Part shown: positions 21,784 to 37,273 of the stretch, piece by piece
Layout of the letters: every line of letters begins with the position of its first letter
Position numbering within the stretch: the stretch's first letter is position 1
NCBI GenBank assembly: GCA_949825025.1
Contig: OX463788.1
Span: forward strand, 26,554,069 to 26,618,068
Direction of reading: 5' to 3'
From: Siphlonurus alternatus
Lineage: Eukaryota > Arthropoda > Insecta > Ephemeroptera > Siphlonuridae
Length of the DNA: 64,000 nt
Program-made: the position numbers and the translations under genes
Notes under the pieces: generated by a model
What the model was told of the DNA's origin: nothing
Database searches by the model: none
The model's input: the letters and a program-made list of their open reading frames with translations, nothing else

Positions 21784-24700
21784 CGATTTGTAATTTAAAT
21801 TCTGCTGAATTTTTACATTTTTTTTTAAAGACAAAAAATTAATATAATTTTGTATATTTAAATTTGTTTACTACAGCCAAACAGAATGCATAAAAACAAA
21901 ACGTAGCTTGCAATCCTTAATTTTGTTAATTTTCGTTAATAATTTCTAACCGAAACAGCTTACGTCAATACATTATAGCCTAATCCTAATGCTAAAACTA
22001 AACGTGCAGTGGGGTAATTCTTCATCAGACGCTAATTTTACACCAGCTTATTTTATTTTGATACAGATGACACACAAAGCAATTTTGAAAACATTTTGTA
22101 TAATAGAAGTCTTACTTTAAATTAATTAATATTTCATCCCACAATGTTTTCAATATATCTTTAGTATAGGTGTTTCATAAAACCCCTTTGTCAATTTGCC
22201 GAATGATTCCAATTAAAGAAAGCTATAATTTCTTAACATCATTTCATTGTAACTGTAGAAAAAAAAAATATCAGAAATTTGAAATTCATATAGGTGTATA
22301 AGATTAATGACCATAGAGTAGTTATTATATGATTATTATTTTACTATGGTGGAAGTGGCATTATACATTTTTTTATTTTTTAAATAATAGGAAATAAGTG
22401 TCAGAAACTTTTTTTCATGGTTTGAAGAAACTGAAGAGAGGTAGTTAAAGAGCGAGGGCGGGAAGTGAGCCAGTGCAATGAGCAAGCAGCGAGCGACGAC
22501 CGGCAGCCAGAAAGCACCAAGTGAGGGAGTTAGCTTACCAAGCGTGAAGATTTGACTTCACGCTTTTGTTGTTTAGCGTGCAGCTAGCTTATAAAGAGAA
22601 GCAGTGACCGAAACTTTCAGCTAACTATAAAAGAATATATACCTTCAAATTGCAATCTTCATTTTTACAGCTAACTTTTTCAGATTAATCTTTTATTTTT
22701 TATAATACCTTTTTGAACAATTAGCAATACGAGAACGCACACACACACACACAACATGAAAACTCATGAAAATCTTTGATCCAAATCTCCTGTATTATTT
22801 GATGGCATTCAAAAATATAAAAGTTACATTCGTTAGTCTTTACGATTTCTGAACTGTTTAACAAGATATTATTTCCGCCAAACCAATTAAAATACTGTAG
22901 TACAAGTTAAAAAAAAAAAAATCATATTTGAAATACGGTAATAATTTACTCATTTATTTGAATTTCAGCAATGCTCAAATCACATTATGCCGGAATAAGA
23001 AAGAAAAGTTAGCCATTAAAGAAATTCTTTAATTAAGCTAGCTTATATTAATATCAGTTTATATGTATATATGATATATATGAAGGTTACTGTACTTTAT
23101 TATAAGGTTTATTATTAATTTATTATAATAAATATATTATAATTATATACAGTATACTGCATAATATATAAAAGCCATTTTATTTTTGTTCCATTTCAGA
23201 TTATAGTCAACTGAGATAACCTTATTGTTATTTATATGATATTAATCGATGTAATGAGTTAATAGCTATTTTCATTTGCCCTGACATAATTAATTAAAAT
23301 TTTATTTTAAATATGCCATATCATATTTGCAAATAAGATAGTAAGTTTTGATTTTTTTTTATACAAATCTTGAAATATTATAATAATTCTCATATTATTT
23401 ATAATATATTACATGTAGGTATCAAAGACATCCACGTCTTTGGTAGGTATAGTATGCCATGTATGAAGTTTGAAAATATTATCTGCATGATAATTTTGAA
23501 ATCCCTTTGATCATGTTTTTAAAACGTCATTGCCAGCACCTGGCTATAGCAGGCGGGCTGGCATGATGTAAATGCCGCCGCAGTATACCGCTGTATATAT
23601 GCCTGCCTGGTCCATCCATCCAGCATCCAGCCATACCACGTCGCTTCTTGTTGCTTGACCCTAGACCTTTGCCTCCGCCTCCTCCTCCCAACTCAATCCC
23701 ATCCTAGGCCAGAAAGTATTTCTTTCTCAACGGTACATTCTCTTTCCCATCATATACCGACCGCTGCCTTCTCAGCATCTCCCATAACATTCGTTACGTG
23801 AATAAAAAAAATATATATATAAATATACTGATAATAATGTAGCATATAACATATAATCGTCTTTAACGAAAAAAAAAAAAAAAAAAATACGAAAGAAAAA
23901 ATTATATATAAAACGAATATAAATAAAAGTTAAGTATTTTTAGTAAATGTATTCGCAGGAGGCATAAATTTTAATGACTGATTTTAGATGCATCCGTTCT
24001 ATAACCTCCCCTTAAAAATTATTCACTTATTAATATCATTGAAATAATCAACATGGACTTGTATAACAATGCCATAAACTAATACATGATAAATATTTAA
24101 TTTTCTCTTCTGTATGCATATAATAAAATAATAATCTCCTCGTATATTATTATATATTAATATATACAGATAACTCGATGAAATAAATGAACGCAATTTA
24201 ATTTTACCTCATTTTATCATTTTGCAGTATAATGTTACGAACGTGAAATAACAAAATTAAAAAAATAAAACAAATTGAAAGAGAGAGTAAAATAAAATTA
24301 AATAAGGAATTTAATTTAAAAAAAAATAATAAATATTTATATTTATTTTGAATTTTGATTTCATCTTTATAAATTGAAGTTACAAAGGAAGAAAAATTAT
24401 CTATAGTGAGGTAAAATTAAATATATAATAATAATTATACAAAAAAGTTATAAATAATGTTCCTCTTATAACCAGTATAATAATACTATCACCTTTTTTT
24501 ATGTCAGCGTACGGTATGTAGTTCTATTTAATTTGTTGTCCCCGAAGTGCGGGTGGAGGAGGCGGTGAGGACAGCCAGGTAGGCCAGGCGCGGCTGAGAC
24601 TCGAGGCGTGACGTATCACCTGAAGTACCAGGACTGTTATTTCATTAGCGCCATCGCCATGGAGCTGCTAACGCTGCCGTCCGACTAAGAAAGACGAACC

Positions 24701-26553
24701 TTTCTTGTCATTCGCGCCCGCCGAGCTTGGCCTGCTGGCCCAAAAAACGCCTCCACCTCCGACACTATTGTACGTACGCGCGGCCTCTATCCTCCTCACC
24801 AGAACCACTCAACTGATCAATCAATTATCCTAGAACAACCGACACTAAATTATTTCCGCATCTTCTCTCTTGTATTCCATTGTAAATTTTTAAATAATGA
24901 AACAAAAAATTAAAACAGAGTTTATCTATCAAAAACGTTTTTTTTTTTTTTTTTTCAACATAGAAATTTTTTGTACAATAGAAGAGAAGTATAATACCAT
25001 AAATATAATATTATTGTTTAAGAATAAACTTGTAGTCCCGAACTTCAATATACTATACAGTACCATTCCCTTCCTGCATGGCAATGTCCACGCCTTGGAA
25101 GCTTTTATAATAGATATGATGGAATAATATGTATATTTTTTTTTAAATTTACACGCAGTTGTGCCTTCAGATTCAAATACAATGATACAATGTTATGAAA
25201 ATTCTTGCTAACATAATTATCGTCTGTTGAGAATAATATGTAATTCGTTTTCATCTCCATGCACTTTTTGGCAAGCAAGCGTTAGAAAGACGGGGAATTA
25301 TTGAAAAAAAGAGAGACCAAGTCAAATAAGAGTCATTATAGAGACAGAATTATTGTGTGAAACTAGAAAAAGAAAGGAGAAGATAGTTGAAGCACTTGAA
25401 GCTTATTGTTTGAGTTCGTGAACACACAACAACTTTAGTTATTAGCTTATTAGTGATAAGAATTGTCAACAATAAAGGTGTGAGTGTAACAAACATGGTT
25501 GCATTGTTATATTTGTTTTTGTTATCAAGTCTAGTTAGCGAAGTTGACGCCTTTTTTTAGTCATGCTTTGACAGCAAGCAGGCAGACCAAACGCTTTAGA
25601 GGTGAGAGATATATAGACCTAGAGGCTATAGCTATACTTTTATGGTTTGGCTGGCCAGAGAAAACTCATTGTTGGAGGCAAAGACTTTGCTTAGAGGGCA
25701 ATTGTTGAGGTGCTGGGTCGGAAAATTCTTTTTATGGCATAAAAACTAGAACTACACACCAGCATGCAGTGTGTTTTCTAACTATTCAGTGCATAAACTT
25801 AACAAGGAGAAAAAGAAGAATTTGTGAAATTTTTGTTGTATATCGACCACATGGATCGCGTGATTCTTCACCAAGAAGCTTCTGAACTCACGATAGTATT
25901 TATTAGCATAGGAATAAATTGTATTATTGTATTTTTATATTGCCAATATTTATTTCATTTGAGTCCTGACGTTCATATTGAAGTTGAATAAAATTCTGCA
26001 CTTTCTAACTTTTTATCAAACTAAATAAATTGTGTTTATAAATTGAATTTGAATTTGGTATGCGAGTCATAATAATAATAATGTTATTAATGACATTATT
26101 ATTGATTTATTATTATTATTGCTTGCATCAATCCAACCATCGATCCTTCTAGTATTTGCTGTAACAAAAATTAACTAGCGTTTTATGGCAACAATAATAA
26201 AACAAAAAATATATTTAATCGTTCGCGTTCAATATAAAAAAATTATTGTAGTTTTGGATAGAACTATACATAATTTTAAAAATTAAAAAGCAGCTTTTGT
26301 TTGTATTTATATGTTCGTTTCTAAAATTACAATTGCATGCAGCAGTGGTTTTGGTCGTTTTGGGGCATTTGGACCGCATGTCATTATAAGTAATAATTAT
26401 TTTGATTTTTTTATTTTATATAAAATAAATTTTGTTAGTAAAAAATTTAAATTTTTTAAATTTTAAATTATATAATTATACATTTTTTTATTTAACAATT
26501 TTACAAATTTTATCATTACACTGAAGTTAAGTAAAGAATAATAAAAATTTGAA
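21784..26553. other. AT-rich noncoding with GC-rich islands
   Basis: Islands at 22430-22620 (frame MSKQRATTGSQKAPSEG, 25 codons, weak donor GTGAGG), 23530-23760 (with TGTATATATG, TATA-like) and 24530-24810 (CpG-rich; stops in the longer frames) may be promoters or untranslated exons. The rest shows no gene. Hydrolase or von Willebrand exons expected for a CLCA gene were looked for on the minus strand and not seen. Confidence 0.4.
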
Positions 26554-26670
26554 ATGGACAAATGGGAAGATAATTTGAATATATTATCAATGGAAAACGG
26601 CTCACCCATCAATCGTCCTAGAAAAAAGGATACGCCTATTCCCAACAATGGTTATGAGAGACAGTCGAGA
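26554..26670 (+). CDS. Candidate first coding exon, lysine/proline-rich N-terminus
   Basis: ATG with context GAAATGG opens 39 codons ending precisely at a donor-like AGA|GTGAGA. It reads MDKWEDNLNILSMENGSPIN, then RPRKKDTPIPNNGYERQSR. Charged residues, N/S/P content and the basic RPRKK cluster suggest a soluble, possibly nuclear protein, but no family is recognised. The exon is embedded in very AT-rich DNA, so its balanced composition is notable. Strand is opposite to the CLCA exon 0.8 kb away. Confidence 0.35.
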
Positions 26671-27427
26671 GTGAGAGCTTCACAACCCGCGCGCGTATCA
26701 TGCATGAGCTCATACTGTTCTCTCCTAGCTTCGTCACCAGCCTTTGCTGGTGTGATTCATAGATGTTATATGCAAATCCTGAAGTATACCTGAGTTTGCA
26801 ACACATTTTAATATTTCTAAGAATCGAATGAACTGCACCTTCCGCTTTTTCTACTATTTTTATGACGTTTGAATAATTTGAATCAATATTAACGTACATG
26901 GTACGTGTACAGTATGATATTCTTGATGCGCAATCGTTTCTATAAGCACAGACAGCCTATATAGTTGGGACTTAAATATTTTAACACATAAAATGTGTTT
27001 CCATGAATCCCATCAATAGGCTTATCATTATAAATTGCCATTTAAAAAAAAATATTATAATATGGTTGAAGATAATACGATGAAGTTGGTGAACGTCGGT
27101 GAATTAATAAGAGTGCGAGGGTATATATGAAGACAAAGAAACCTTAGTTTTTTTTATGCATTAATTTATATTATGCTTGTGGTCTTTGGTGAAAATGTAC
27201 CAAACGTGAGATTTATTCTTCAATTAATTTTTATTTCATTGTCGAGTACTTTTTATATAATTTTTTACGGTACTATTCTCGTTGATTTCTTATTCTCGGA
27301 CACTAAAAAATATGGTCAAATGAAAATTTCAAATCGAAGTATGTTTGTTTTCTAGCACTTAAATTAATTAAAAAAAAAATTGGATGCAGATTTTATAAGT
27401 GTCACGAAAAGAACAAAACGAACTTAC

Positions 27428-27604
27428 CTCCAAGTTGGTCATAATCACATCACAATCGTCATGAGGAACAGTTTCAGCAATAGAAATCACAATTCCTTCA
27501 TATCCACCGTCTTTAAGAGTTATTGAGCTCAGGTAAGATCCATTAATCGAAACAGTCAACAATGTTACAATCACTGGCAACAACCAAATATTCAAGCACT
27601 TCAT
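27428..27604 (-). CDS. CLCA-like (calcium-activated chloride channel regulator) first coding exon
   Basis: The 59 codons start with a signal peptide (MKCLNIWLLPVIVTLLTVSI, cleavage probably near residue 22) followed by LKDGGYEGIVISIAETVPHD. The block (L)xDGGYEGIVIxIxExVPxD is the conserved start of the mature CLCA ectodomain, which in complete proteins leads into a metalloprotease-like domain with HExxH and a von Willebrand A domain. CLCA proteins are secreted or membrane-anchored, self-cleaving, and modulate calcium-activated chloride currents. The exon ends NLE at a good donor GAG|GTAAGT (GT at 27427-27426). Later exons must lie further left; none was identified, so the gene may be long or only a fragment. 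Family call is from the N-terminal motif alone. Confidence 0.7.
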
Positions 27605-27713
27605 GATTATTTTTTTTTAAAAAATCACACAATTGTAAATTAATTATATATCATCATGGCAATCAATAGCCCGTCGATACTTAATCAGGTTATTTCGGAG
27701 AATTGAAAAAAAA

Positions 27714-27732
27714 ATTTATATATATATATATC
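27714..27732 (-). promoter_or_regulatory. TATA-like tract upstream of CLCA-like exon
   Basis: On the minus strand a TATATATATATATAAA run lies about 115-130 bp before the ATG at 27604 and could serve as a TATA box. Beyond it, 27800-27960 is CpG-rich (GCGCGAGTAGCGCGC). In such AT-rich DNA a TA run alone is weak evidence. Confidence 0.3.
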
Positions 27733-27839
27733 CTATACAATAAAATATTAATTATGTATTGTACGTGAACTATGGTCACTGCTCACGTAAAACTTGTATG
27801 TTCTCTCATAACACCGTGTGAAAGGTTGATGCGTCAAAA

Positions 27840-28650
27840 CTCGACTGACAGCCAGGCTTACCGACTGCTCAGGCAAACAAAAATCCAGCGCGAGTAGCGC
27901 GCTTTGAGCGCATTGGTCGCCGCAGCTCAGAGGCCTGAGAGCGCGCGGAGGGGAACAACGTCTTCTTCTTCTTGTTTCGTTTTTGAGAATAAGCCGTTGT
28001 TAAACAGCTATACACCCAGGTACTAAGTAAGTTTGGACTATGTTGTGGTAATACTTATGTAAATTGTTCATGTGGATTGTGGATAAGAATTTAAAAAAAG
28101 GTAAAAGGGTTGAAAATGGATGAACAATGGATAGGGTGATTATGGGACGAGGGACGCAAGGTGATAATGGGAAGCGGGACAGCGTGCCACTTCTTGCCGC
28201 CGACCACGTTTTACCGTGGAACAACCAAGACCACGCTGGGAATTGGATGAATTTGTTGGCCGTTGACTATGTGGTGTGGGGTGGGATAATGTTGGTTGAT
28301 GATGTGGCGCCAACATGAAGGATGTCACAGGTAGTTTGAAATTCTCAACGTGTTGGGACCTGTAGCCCAACCGTGAGCAGGATCAAGAGTAGTGATTATG
28401 GGGGTGCGGTGAGGCGAAAAGTGATAATTATGAATCAAATTGGCTGAGGAAAAGGATAGAGATCAAGATGATTAATAAATAGATAGGATGGGGATAGTTA
28501 CCAGGATGAGGACAGACAATTTGAGCGGAGCGTCGGACGACAGTGTTGCAAGCACTCAGCCATTTTGGACGATGAGGGGAACAACGTAGACAGGTACAAC
28601 CGTAGAAGAGGAGGGGAAGGCGGGGGAGTAAATGCAGGCAAACCAACGAA
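27840..28650. other. GC-rich, purine-skewed block, no assigned gene
   Basis: Several frames are open on both strands (for instance 28127-28318 plus and 28428-28646 minus), but none has a convincing start, splice sites and domain. The plus strand is purine-rich with loosely repeated TGATTATGGG and GTGATAATGGGAAG motifs, which explains the long frames. It may include the CLCA promoter. Confidence 0.4.
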
Positions 28651-30659
28651 ACAAGAACAAATCAAAGGTAAATTTTACATGCAATATTTGTACTGTTCAT
28701 GCCTTTATTTTTAACAATCTCAAATATGTGTGTAAACTTTATGTATAAAATTCAATAATAATTAAAAAGTAGTATTAGAGTAATTAAGTTTTCGATACAC
28801 AATAGATGAAATGTATAAGTCAATGCATAAAATATATTATAAAAATTAAAACAAACAAACAAATATTATTAAAATCAAATCAAATATTATAAATATTTAA
28901 TCAATATTATAATAATCATAATGTATTGAATTGAAAACTTAAAACTTACAATTAGCTGCTCTGATATTAATTATCAACTGAAAAATTATTTGAATGTTTT
29001 AATTTATGTTATTATTATTTTTTGTTTTCAAAAGTCGTATTTATGATTGTATTTATGACCTTGGTTGATATACCTTGTATACTAAAGTTACCAATAAATT
29101 ATATATTTACATTTATGCAAGCAATAATAATATAGTTATTAAATAAATATTACACACATTATTATGATTCTTATGTGCCTCTACCGTAATGAACCGTCGG
29201 CCTGTTATTTTTTTATTTTTTTTTTATTGTTATTTGAGAAGTTTTTGAATTTTCATTTAATTTCAACAAGTGTCAACATGTGTCACACAGGATAGGTGCT
29301 AGCGGTGCACATACATTGCAGACATGTTGCATGGCAATGGGGGCAAAAGCTGTTTTTTTTTTTTTTTTTTGAAGTTGATCTTATAATTTAATAACAATTT
29401 TACTAAAAAGAGGGGATTTTTTGTTTTTAATGTTATACTGTTAAAAAAAGTATATAAAGTAATTACATACATAAGTATAATAATAAGTATAAATAATATA
29501 GTACACGATACTTCAATATTATCATAATTAAGTCGTATTCCTACTTACAATAATTTATTAAAAAATAGTTCAAAATTTGTATTCATAATTATAGGACCAA
29601 CGATAAATGTATTATGAAATTTAGTCGTGAGTCAAAATTGCCACTGTCTCAATACTTACTAATATCATAATTATTTAATTTACTAAGTCCACTATTGATG
29701 TATACTGAATCATATATAGAGCTATATTTAAAAAAAAAATGTAAAATCATTACATGCAGAATATTTTTATGAAAAGCCATTGTACGGTGTGATGTTATCA
29801 ATTAATTGGATATATGTAATTATTTTAAAAATTTGTGCTTTCGGAGGTAAAAAATAAATAATTTTGATTCATATCTTTTTCATTCATTCTTATTTTTTAA
29901 TTTCTTCTTAATTAGCCTCGTAGCGCGTGTTGGAGTGTACAGTGCCAGCAAACAGTTTGAGCAATGTGCCGGATGGTCTGCTTGTATTGCTGCGGGCTGC
30001 GGGCAAGTCGAAATGGGCTGTTGCAGTCACCGACACAGGTGGATGCGCTTGGGCGAGCCCTCGCCGCCGCTGCTTATTATATTGCACAGTCCCTCGTCTC
30101 GTCTGTGATGTATATTGTAACCACGTCCACGTGAATCGTCGACATGCAGCGTAAAGAAAATAATAATATCTTAAAATAAAAGTAAAACTGGTGTCACACG
30201 ACATGATTGATTTGTATTATTAATATTAGCTATTATTAACGACAGAAAATGAGTATACTATATTATACATTATTGTGTGCATGGTGGATCCAGAAATTTT
30301 GTGGGAGCTTTTTGTGTATTATATATATATATTATTATAATATAATAATATAATATTTACTTTACACCACAAAGATGCAGCTGCAATTATTCTCAACTCT
30401 CACCATTCGATCTAGTATAATCAAAATTAGGAGATAAGGTATAATGCCATAAAAACTTACGAATTTGAGTACATTTTTATGTACTTTTTTTCATTTTTTT
30501 TTTGTACCATGGATGTAAATAATTTAAATAAAAAAAATTATAACAGGATCTTTCACCATACGGCATAAAACATAAAACAATATGATGTCTTGATTTTGTA
30601 GGCAAATTATTGTCATGCAGCAGCATGACAGATAATATGTGCTAAAGTTGGTCTCTAAG
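28651..30659. other. Mostly AT-rich noncoding; one possible exon
   Basis: A good acceptor context (TTTAATTTCTTCTTAATTAG, ending at 29914) precedes a GC-rich block at 29915-30160 that is open in more than one frame on both strands. One plus frame is cysteine-rich (QFEQCAGWSACIAAGCG, then MGCCSHRHRW). Nothing decides the frame and no family is recognised. The rest is AT-rich with poly-T at 29350-29370. Confidence 0.35.
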
Positions 30660-30663
30660 TTAA

Positions 30664-31012
30664 GGGTAAGGTAACGCCACCAATGTTAAAAAAAAATCCC
30701 TCTCACAAAAATTCTGAAAAAAATTTAAAATGTTCTCCTCTACACCCCCTATCAGTAGCTAAAATATCAGGTATACAAATACGATCTAGTTTTTGAGTTA
30801 TGAATTTTTAAAGTTGACCAATTTAACATGGGAGTTTCATTTCTCCATGTTAAAGTAGTCAACTTAAAAAATTTATAACTCAAAAACTAGATCGTATTTG
30901 TATACCTGATATTTTAGGTACTGATAGGGGGTATAGAGGAGAACATTTTAAATTTTTTTCAGAATTTTTGTGAGAGGGATTTTTTTTTAACATTGGTGGC
31001 GTTACCTTACCC
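30664..31012. mobile_element. TTAA-flanked palindromic MITE (P2)
   Basis: TTAA at 30660-30663 and 31013-31016 flanks an almost perfect inverted repeat, ends GGGTAAGGTAACGCCACCAA and its inverse. The core AAATGTTCTCCTCTACA and ATCAGGTATACAAATACGA is shared with P1 and P3. The arms are about 165 bp with a minimal loop near 30840. No coding capacity; the apparent minus-strand frame at 30880-31077 is an artefact of the palindrome. Confidence 0.85.
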
Positions 31013-31893
31013 TTAATTAATTTCTCCTGGCTATTCGCATCATTTTTCTTAGAATTTTCTTTCATAAATGGTGACAAAAAGAACCAATGCTATTGAAGAA
31101 TAATATTTAGTGTCCAAAACTATTATTTAAAAAGACATGTTGTGAGTTACGTTAACACGCACAGCGGTAAGCGGACCAAATACCCCCGGACGAAATACCC
31201 CCGGACCAAATATCCCCGCCCGGACCGGACGAAATACCCCCGGACGAAATACTCCCGGACGAAATATCCCCGGACGAAATACTCCCGGACGAAATACCCC
31301 CGGACGAAATACCCCCTTGTAAGTGGAGAGGGGCGGGTGACCGACGTGGAAGGGGAAGTTGACTTTATTTATAAAGTCGGTTTTTCTGTCTTTTGTCTGA
31401 CGTCACGCGCGTCGTATTAAAGAAGGAAGTTATATTAGTAACGTTAGGCCAATACGTTATGCATTAATTTATCATATCATTCATATCGAATTAAAATTAA
31501 TGTGTAATAAATTTTGATACGATACATTTTATGCATGTTAATTATTAGTGTTTATTGCATTTTTTAGATTTTTTTTTTAACTAAAAATTTTCAAAATCAT
31601 CCCTATAATATAATTTTTTAACTTAAAAAAAAAATAAGTAAATTTTTTTAGTGTAATTTTTTAATTCTGATTCGATCGGTATAGGTCTAAAAATGCAATA
31701 TTTTTTATTGTTTTCATGGTTCCCCGGTGCTATAGGTGCCGTGAACACTTAACGTAGAGCATGTGTACCCTTCCTGAAGAAACTTAATTTTCTTGTTGTT
31801 CTATTTATTTCCTTATTTATTCCTTCCTTTTCTATTTATATATATATATATGTTGGCACCAAAGCCCGAATTCAATGCGTACATCTGTAGGTG

Positions 31894-33942
<2,049 letters not shown>

Positions 33943-34288
33943 ATCTAGGTTTAAAAACCTAAAATCGTTTAATCAACTTCAAAATCTTGCTGCAAAACGC
34001 TGTGACAATTGCCGCACAATCAAAGTAAGCATAGCATATACAAAAATCGTTTGTTTGCGGCACAATTTTGAGTATGTTTTGGTATAATTAAATTAAAGAC
34101 GCAATTTGAGATCTTGATACGGTACTAACTATAAATATACTTTGAATTTTATATGTGATATATATTTGTTGTGAAAAATGGCATTACTATAACTTCCTTC
34201 TTTAATACGACGCGCGTGACGTCAGACAAACGACATAAAAACAGACTTTATAAATAAAGTCGACTTCCCCTCCCGTGTTGGTCGCCCG

Positions 34289-35103
34289 CAGTGGCGTAGC
34301 CACGGGGGGGGGTTTTCGGGGTTTAAACCCCCCCCATGAAGATCGAGTAATGACTGGATATAAGAAGAAAAAAGGAAAAATTATATAAATTTGAAAAAAA
34401 AAGTTAAACAAAAAATTGAAATTTAGGGGTATCAAGTAGTCTTTTCTTTAAAATAAACAAATAATAAGTTAGTTTCTAATTTTAACAGGAAAAAGTGCGA
34501 CTCATAAATAAATGTTTTATTTCCCTTACAAACTGCATGTGCATATAACTACTATTGTATAAATTAAAACGCTCTCACGTGTGCCGCACTTTCATTTAAT
34601 TGGTTGCTCCACGCGCCCGGTGCAGACAAAATTTAACAAAAATAAGAGAAGCAATTCCCTTTTTTATTGATTTTTTACAATATCTTAATGATGTGAACTT
34701 GGATTATTAAATCAATTTTAAAAATCAAATTCAATTAAATGACACGTACACTGACTCTATAAAAATAATATAAAAGTGGTTACATAAATTACTTGATTTA
34801 ATTAAAATGATTACTCAAAGCTTTATTTATTATACGCACGTATTCAAAAGAAATTGAAAAATGGGGTGAAAAAAAAATATAAACTGTTAAAAAAATTGCA
34901 TCAGGCCATCCATATATTTTATCCTAGCTCTAATATAATAGTATTTTTCCATTATTTTACCCTAAAAAGGGGGCGTGTCCTTAAAAAAAATCGCGCCTGC
35001 GGCGGGCTATTGGGGGGCTTTGCCCCCCAAACCCCCCAGTGAGCTGTTCTCAATATTTATCCTGAAGAACCCCCCCCTTGGGCAAATCCTGGCTACGCCA
35101 CTG
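34289..35103. mobile_element. hAT-type nonautonomous element H in A, perfect TSD
   Basis: The element begins CAGTGGCGTAGCCACGG and ends CCTGGCTACGCCACTG; GTCGCCCG is duplicated at 34281-34288 and 35104-35111. An 8-bp duplication with CAGTGG-type ends is diagnostic of the hAT superfamily. It is 815 bp, AT-rich inside with G/C-homopolymer tracts near the ends, and has no transposase. Close copies in the opposite orientation are at 35735 and 41596. Confidence 0.9.
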
Positions 35104-35734
35104 GTCGCCCGCCCCTCTCCACTTACAAGGGGGTATTTCGTCCGGGGGTATTTCGTCCGGGAGTATTTCGTCCGGGGATATTTCGTCCGGGAGTATTTCG
35201 TCCGGGGGTATTTCGTCCGGTCCGGGCGGGGATATTTGGTCCGGGGGTATTTCGTCCGGGGGTATTTGGTCCGGGATTCCGCACAGCATAGGATTTTAGG
35301 GTTTTCTGCCTACATCTCGAAGATCTTCGGGTGGTTTCGGGCATCTCCGTGCTACCCAAAACGTAAACATGAAACCCCCTCTATTATAGAATTGTGCCTC
35401 GAGGGAGTAGACTTGAGTCATATAATTTATAAGGATGCACCATTGGCACCAATGTATATACACACTATACCTTTTATTTCAATCTTCATCCAATTTTCAG
35501 GTCAAATTTATTTATAACTTTTTATTCGTGATACATGCATGTAAATTGGTTTGCAAAACGCAAAACATTAATTAAAGGTTTTATCTGCTTTCTAATCTGC
35601 ATTAATAATAATATATTCTATAAATACTACGAGTATAAATAGGGAGAAAAATTACACACTCCTCATATATTTTATGTAAATATAGATTAAATGCAAATAC
35701 GAGGGTGTGAACCTGCCGTGACGCGCGCTGTCGC

Positions 35735-36550
35735 CAGTGGCGTAGCCAGGATTTGCCCAAGGGGGGGTTTCTTCAGGATAAATATTGAGAACAGCTCACT
35801 GGGGGGTTTGGGGGGCAAAGCCCCCCAATAGCCCGCCGCAGGCGCGATTTTTTTTAAGGACACGCCCCCTTTTTAGGGTAAAATAATGGAAAAATACTAT
35901 TATATTAGAGCTAGGATAAAATATATGGATGGCCTGATGCAATTTTTTTAACAGTTTATATTTTTTTTTCACCCCATTTTTCAATTTCTTTTGAATACGT
36001 GCGTATAATAAATAAAGCTTTGAGTAATCATTTTAATTAAATCAAGTAATTTATGTAACCACTTTTATATTATTTTTATAGAGTCAGTGTACGTGTCATT
36101 TAATTGAATTTGATTTTTAAAATTGATTTAATAATCCAAGTTCACATCATTAAGATATTGTAAAAAATCAATAAAAAAGGGAATTGCTTCTCTTATTTTT
36201 GTTAAATTTTGTCTGCACCGGGCGCGTGGAGCAACCAATTAAATGAAAGTGCGGCACACGTGAGAGCGTTTTAATTTATACAATAGTAGTTATATGCACA
36301 TGCAGTTTGTAAGGGAAATAAAACATTTATTTATGAGTCGCACTTTTTCCTGTTAAAATTAGAAACTAACTTATTATTTGTTTATTTTAAAGAAAAGACT
36401 ACTTGATACCCCTAAATTTCAATTTTTTGTTTAACTTTTTTTTTCAAATTTATATAATTTTTCCTTTTTTCTTCTTATATCCAGTCATTACTCGATCTTC
36501 ATGGGGGGGGTTTAAACCCCGAAAACCCCCCCCCCGTGGCTACGCCACTG
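35735..36550. mobile_element. hAT-type element H in B1
   Basis: Starts CAGTGGCGTAGCCAGGATT and ends GTGGCTACGCCACTG, with the 8-bp duplication GCTGTCGC at 35727-35734 and 36551-36558. It is the reverse orientation of the copy at 34289, only 631 bp away, and nearly identical to it. Confidence 0.9.
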
Positions 36551-37090
36551 GCTGTCGCCAACAATCTCTACCGGATATTGTCAAATTAAAACACTGGAGG
36601 CCTAAATTTTACATACATGCATCAAAATGCAATATTCCATGAATATTTTTCAAATAATTGTCTGAATAATTTATTCTCGTCATCAGTTGCAAATGATGTT
36701 TTTTTTTTTTTTTTTTTTTTACAGTTTTCAGTTCTTATTTATTTTAAAAGTTATCATTGTTATCAATATTAATTGGATGCAAACACGTTATTTTTTATTG
36801 TATTGGTTAACAATGATAGTAGCTGAAAAAATTGTAAAAGTTGTTCAAATTTGATCTTAAGTTTTTTTTTTTATAAATTATTGAAAAATATTCATTTATA
36901 TATACTTTTAAAATAGTATATTTAATATAATTATTTTTAAGCTTTAGGCTGCCTGTTCAATACATCAGAATGAACAAAATTTAAAATTAAAATCAACATT
37001 TAATGTTAAAAAAAATAATGTTTATTTCAATCAAGATAAAATATTGCTTGTTTATTTTGATTAAAAAATTACCAATTTAAATGTCCTATT

Positions 37091-37273
37091 CTAAAAGCTA
37101 ACTGTTGCACCTGCTGCCAATGAGGGTGGGAGGATTGTAGGTGGAACGTGAGGGAACGCAGAGATGATGAGAACCTCTTGGTCAGGGCTGCTTATACGGC
37201 TGCACGGGTCATGCCGTGGCAAGCGCGAGCCAGATTTTGCTGCCTGCTCCACGGGGCGGGACAATGCATACAA
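37091..37273 (-). CDS. GC-rich ORF in B1, unknown, doubtful
   Basis: A 60-codon minus-strand frame (LSRPVEQAAKSGSRLPRHD, then SSPDQEVLIISAFPHVPPTI) ends in a stop at 37091. Composition contrasts with the AT-rich surroundings and it is proline-rich near the end. There is no ATG in frame at its start and no family is recognised. A second copy is at 42950-43132. Confidence 0.25.
   Translation of the reverse strand: MYALSRPVEQAAKSGSRLPRHDPCSRISSPDQEVLIISAFPHVPPTILPPSLAAGATVSF

Noticed and set aside
31170..31320. Short direct repeats resembling a CRISPR array
   Set aside because: The 15-bp units are contiguous with no spacers and occur in inverted pairs at transposon ends in animal-type DNA.
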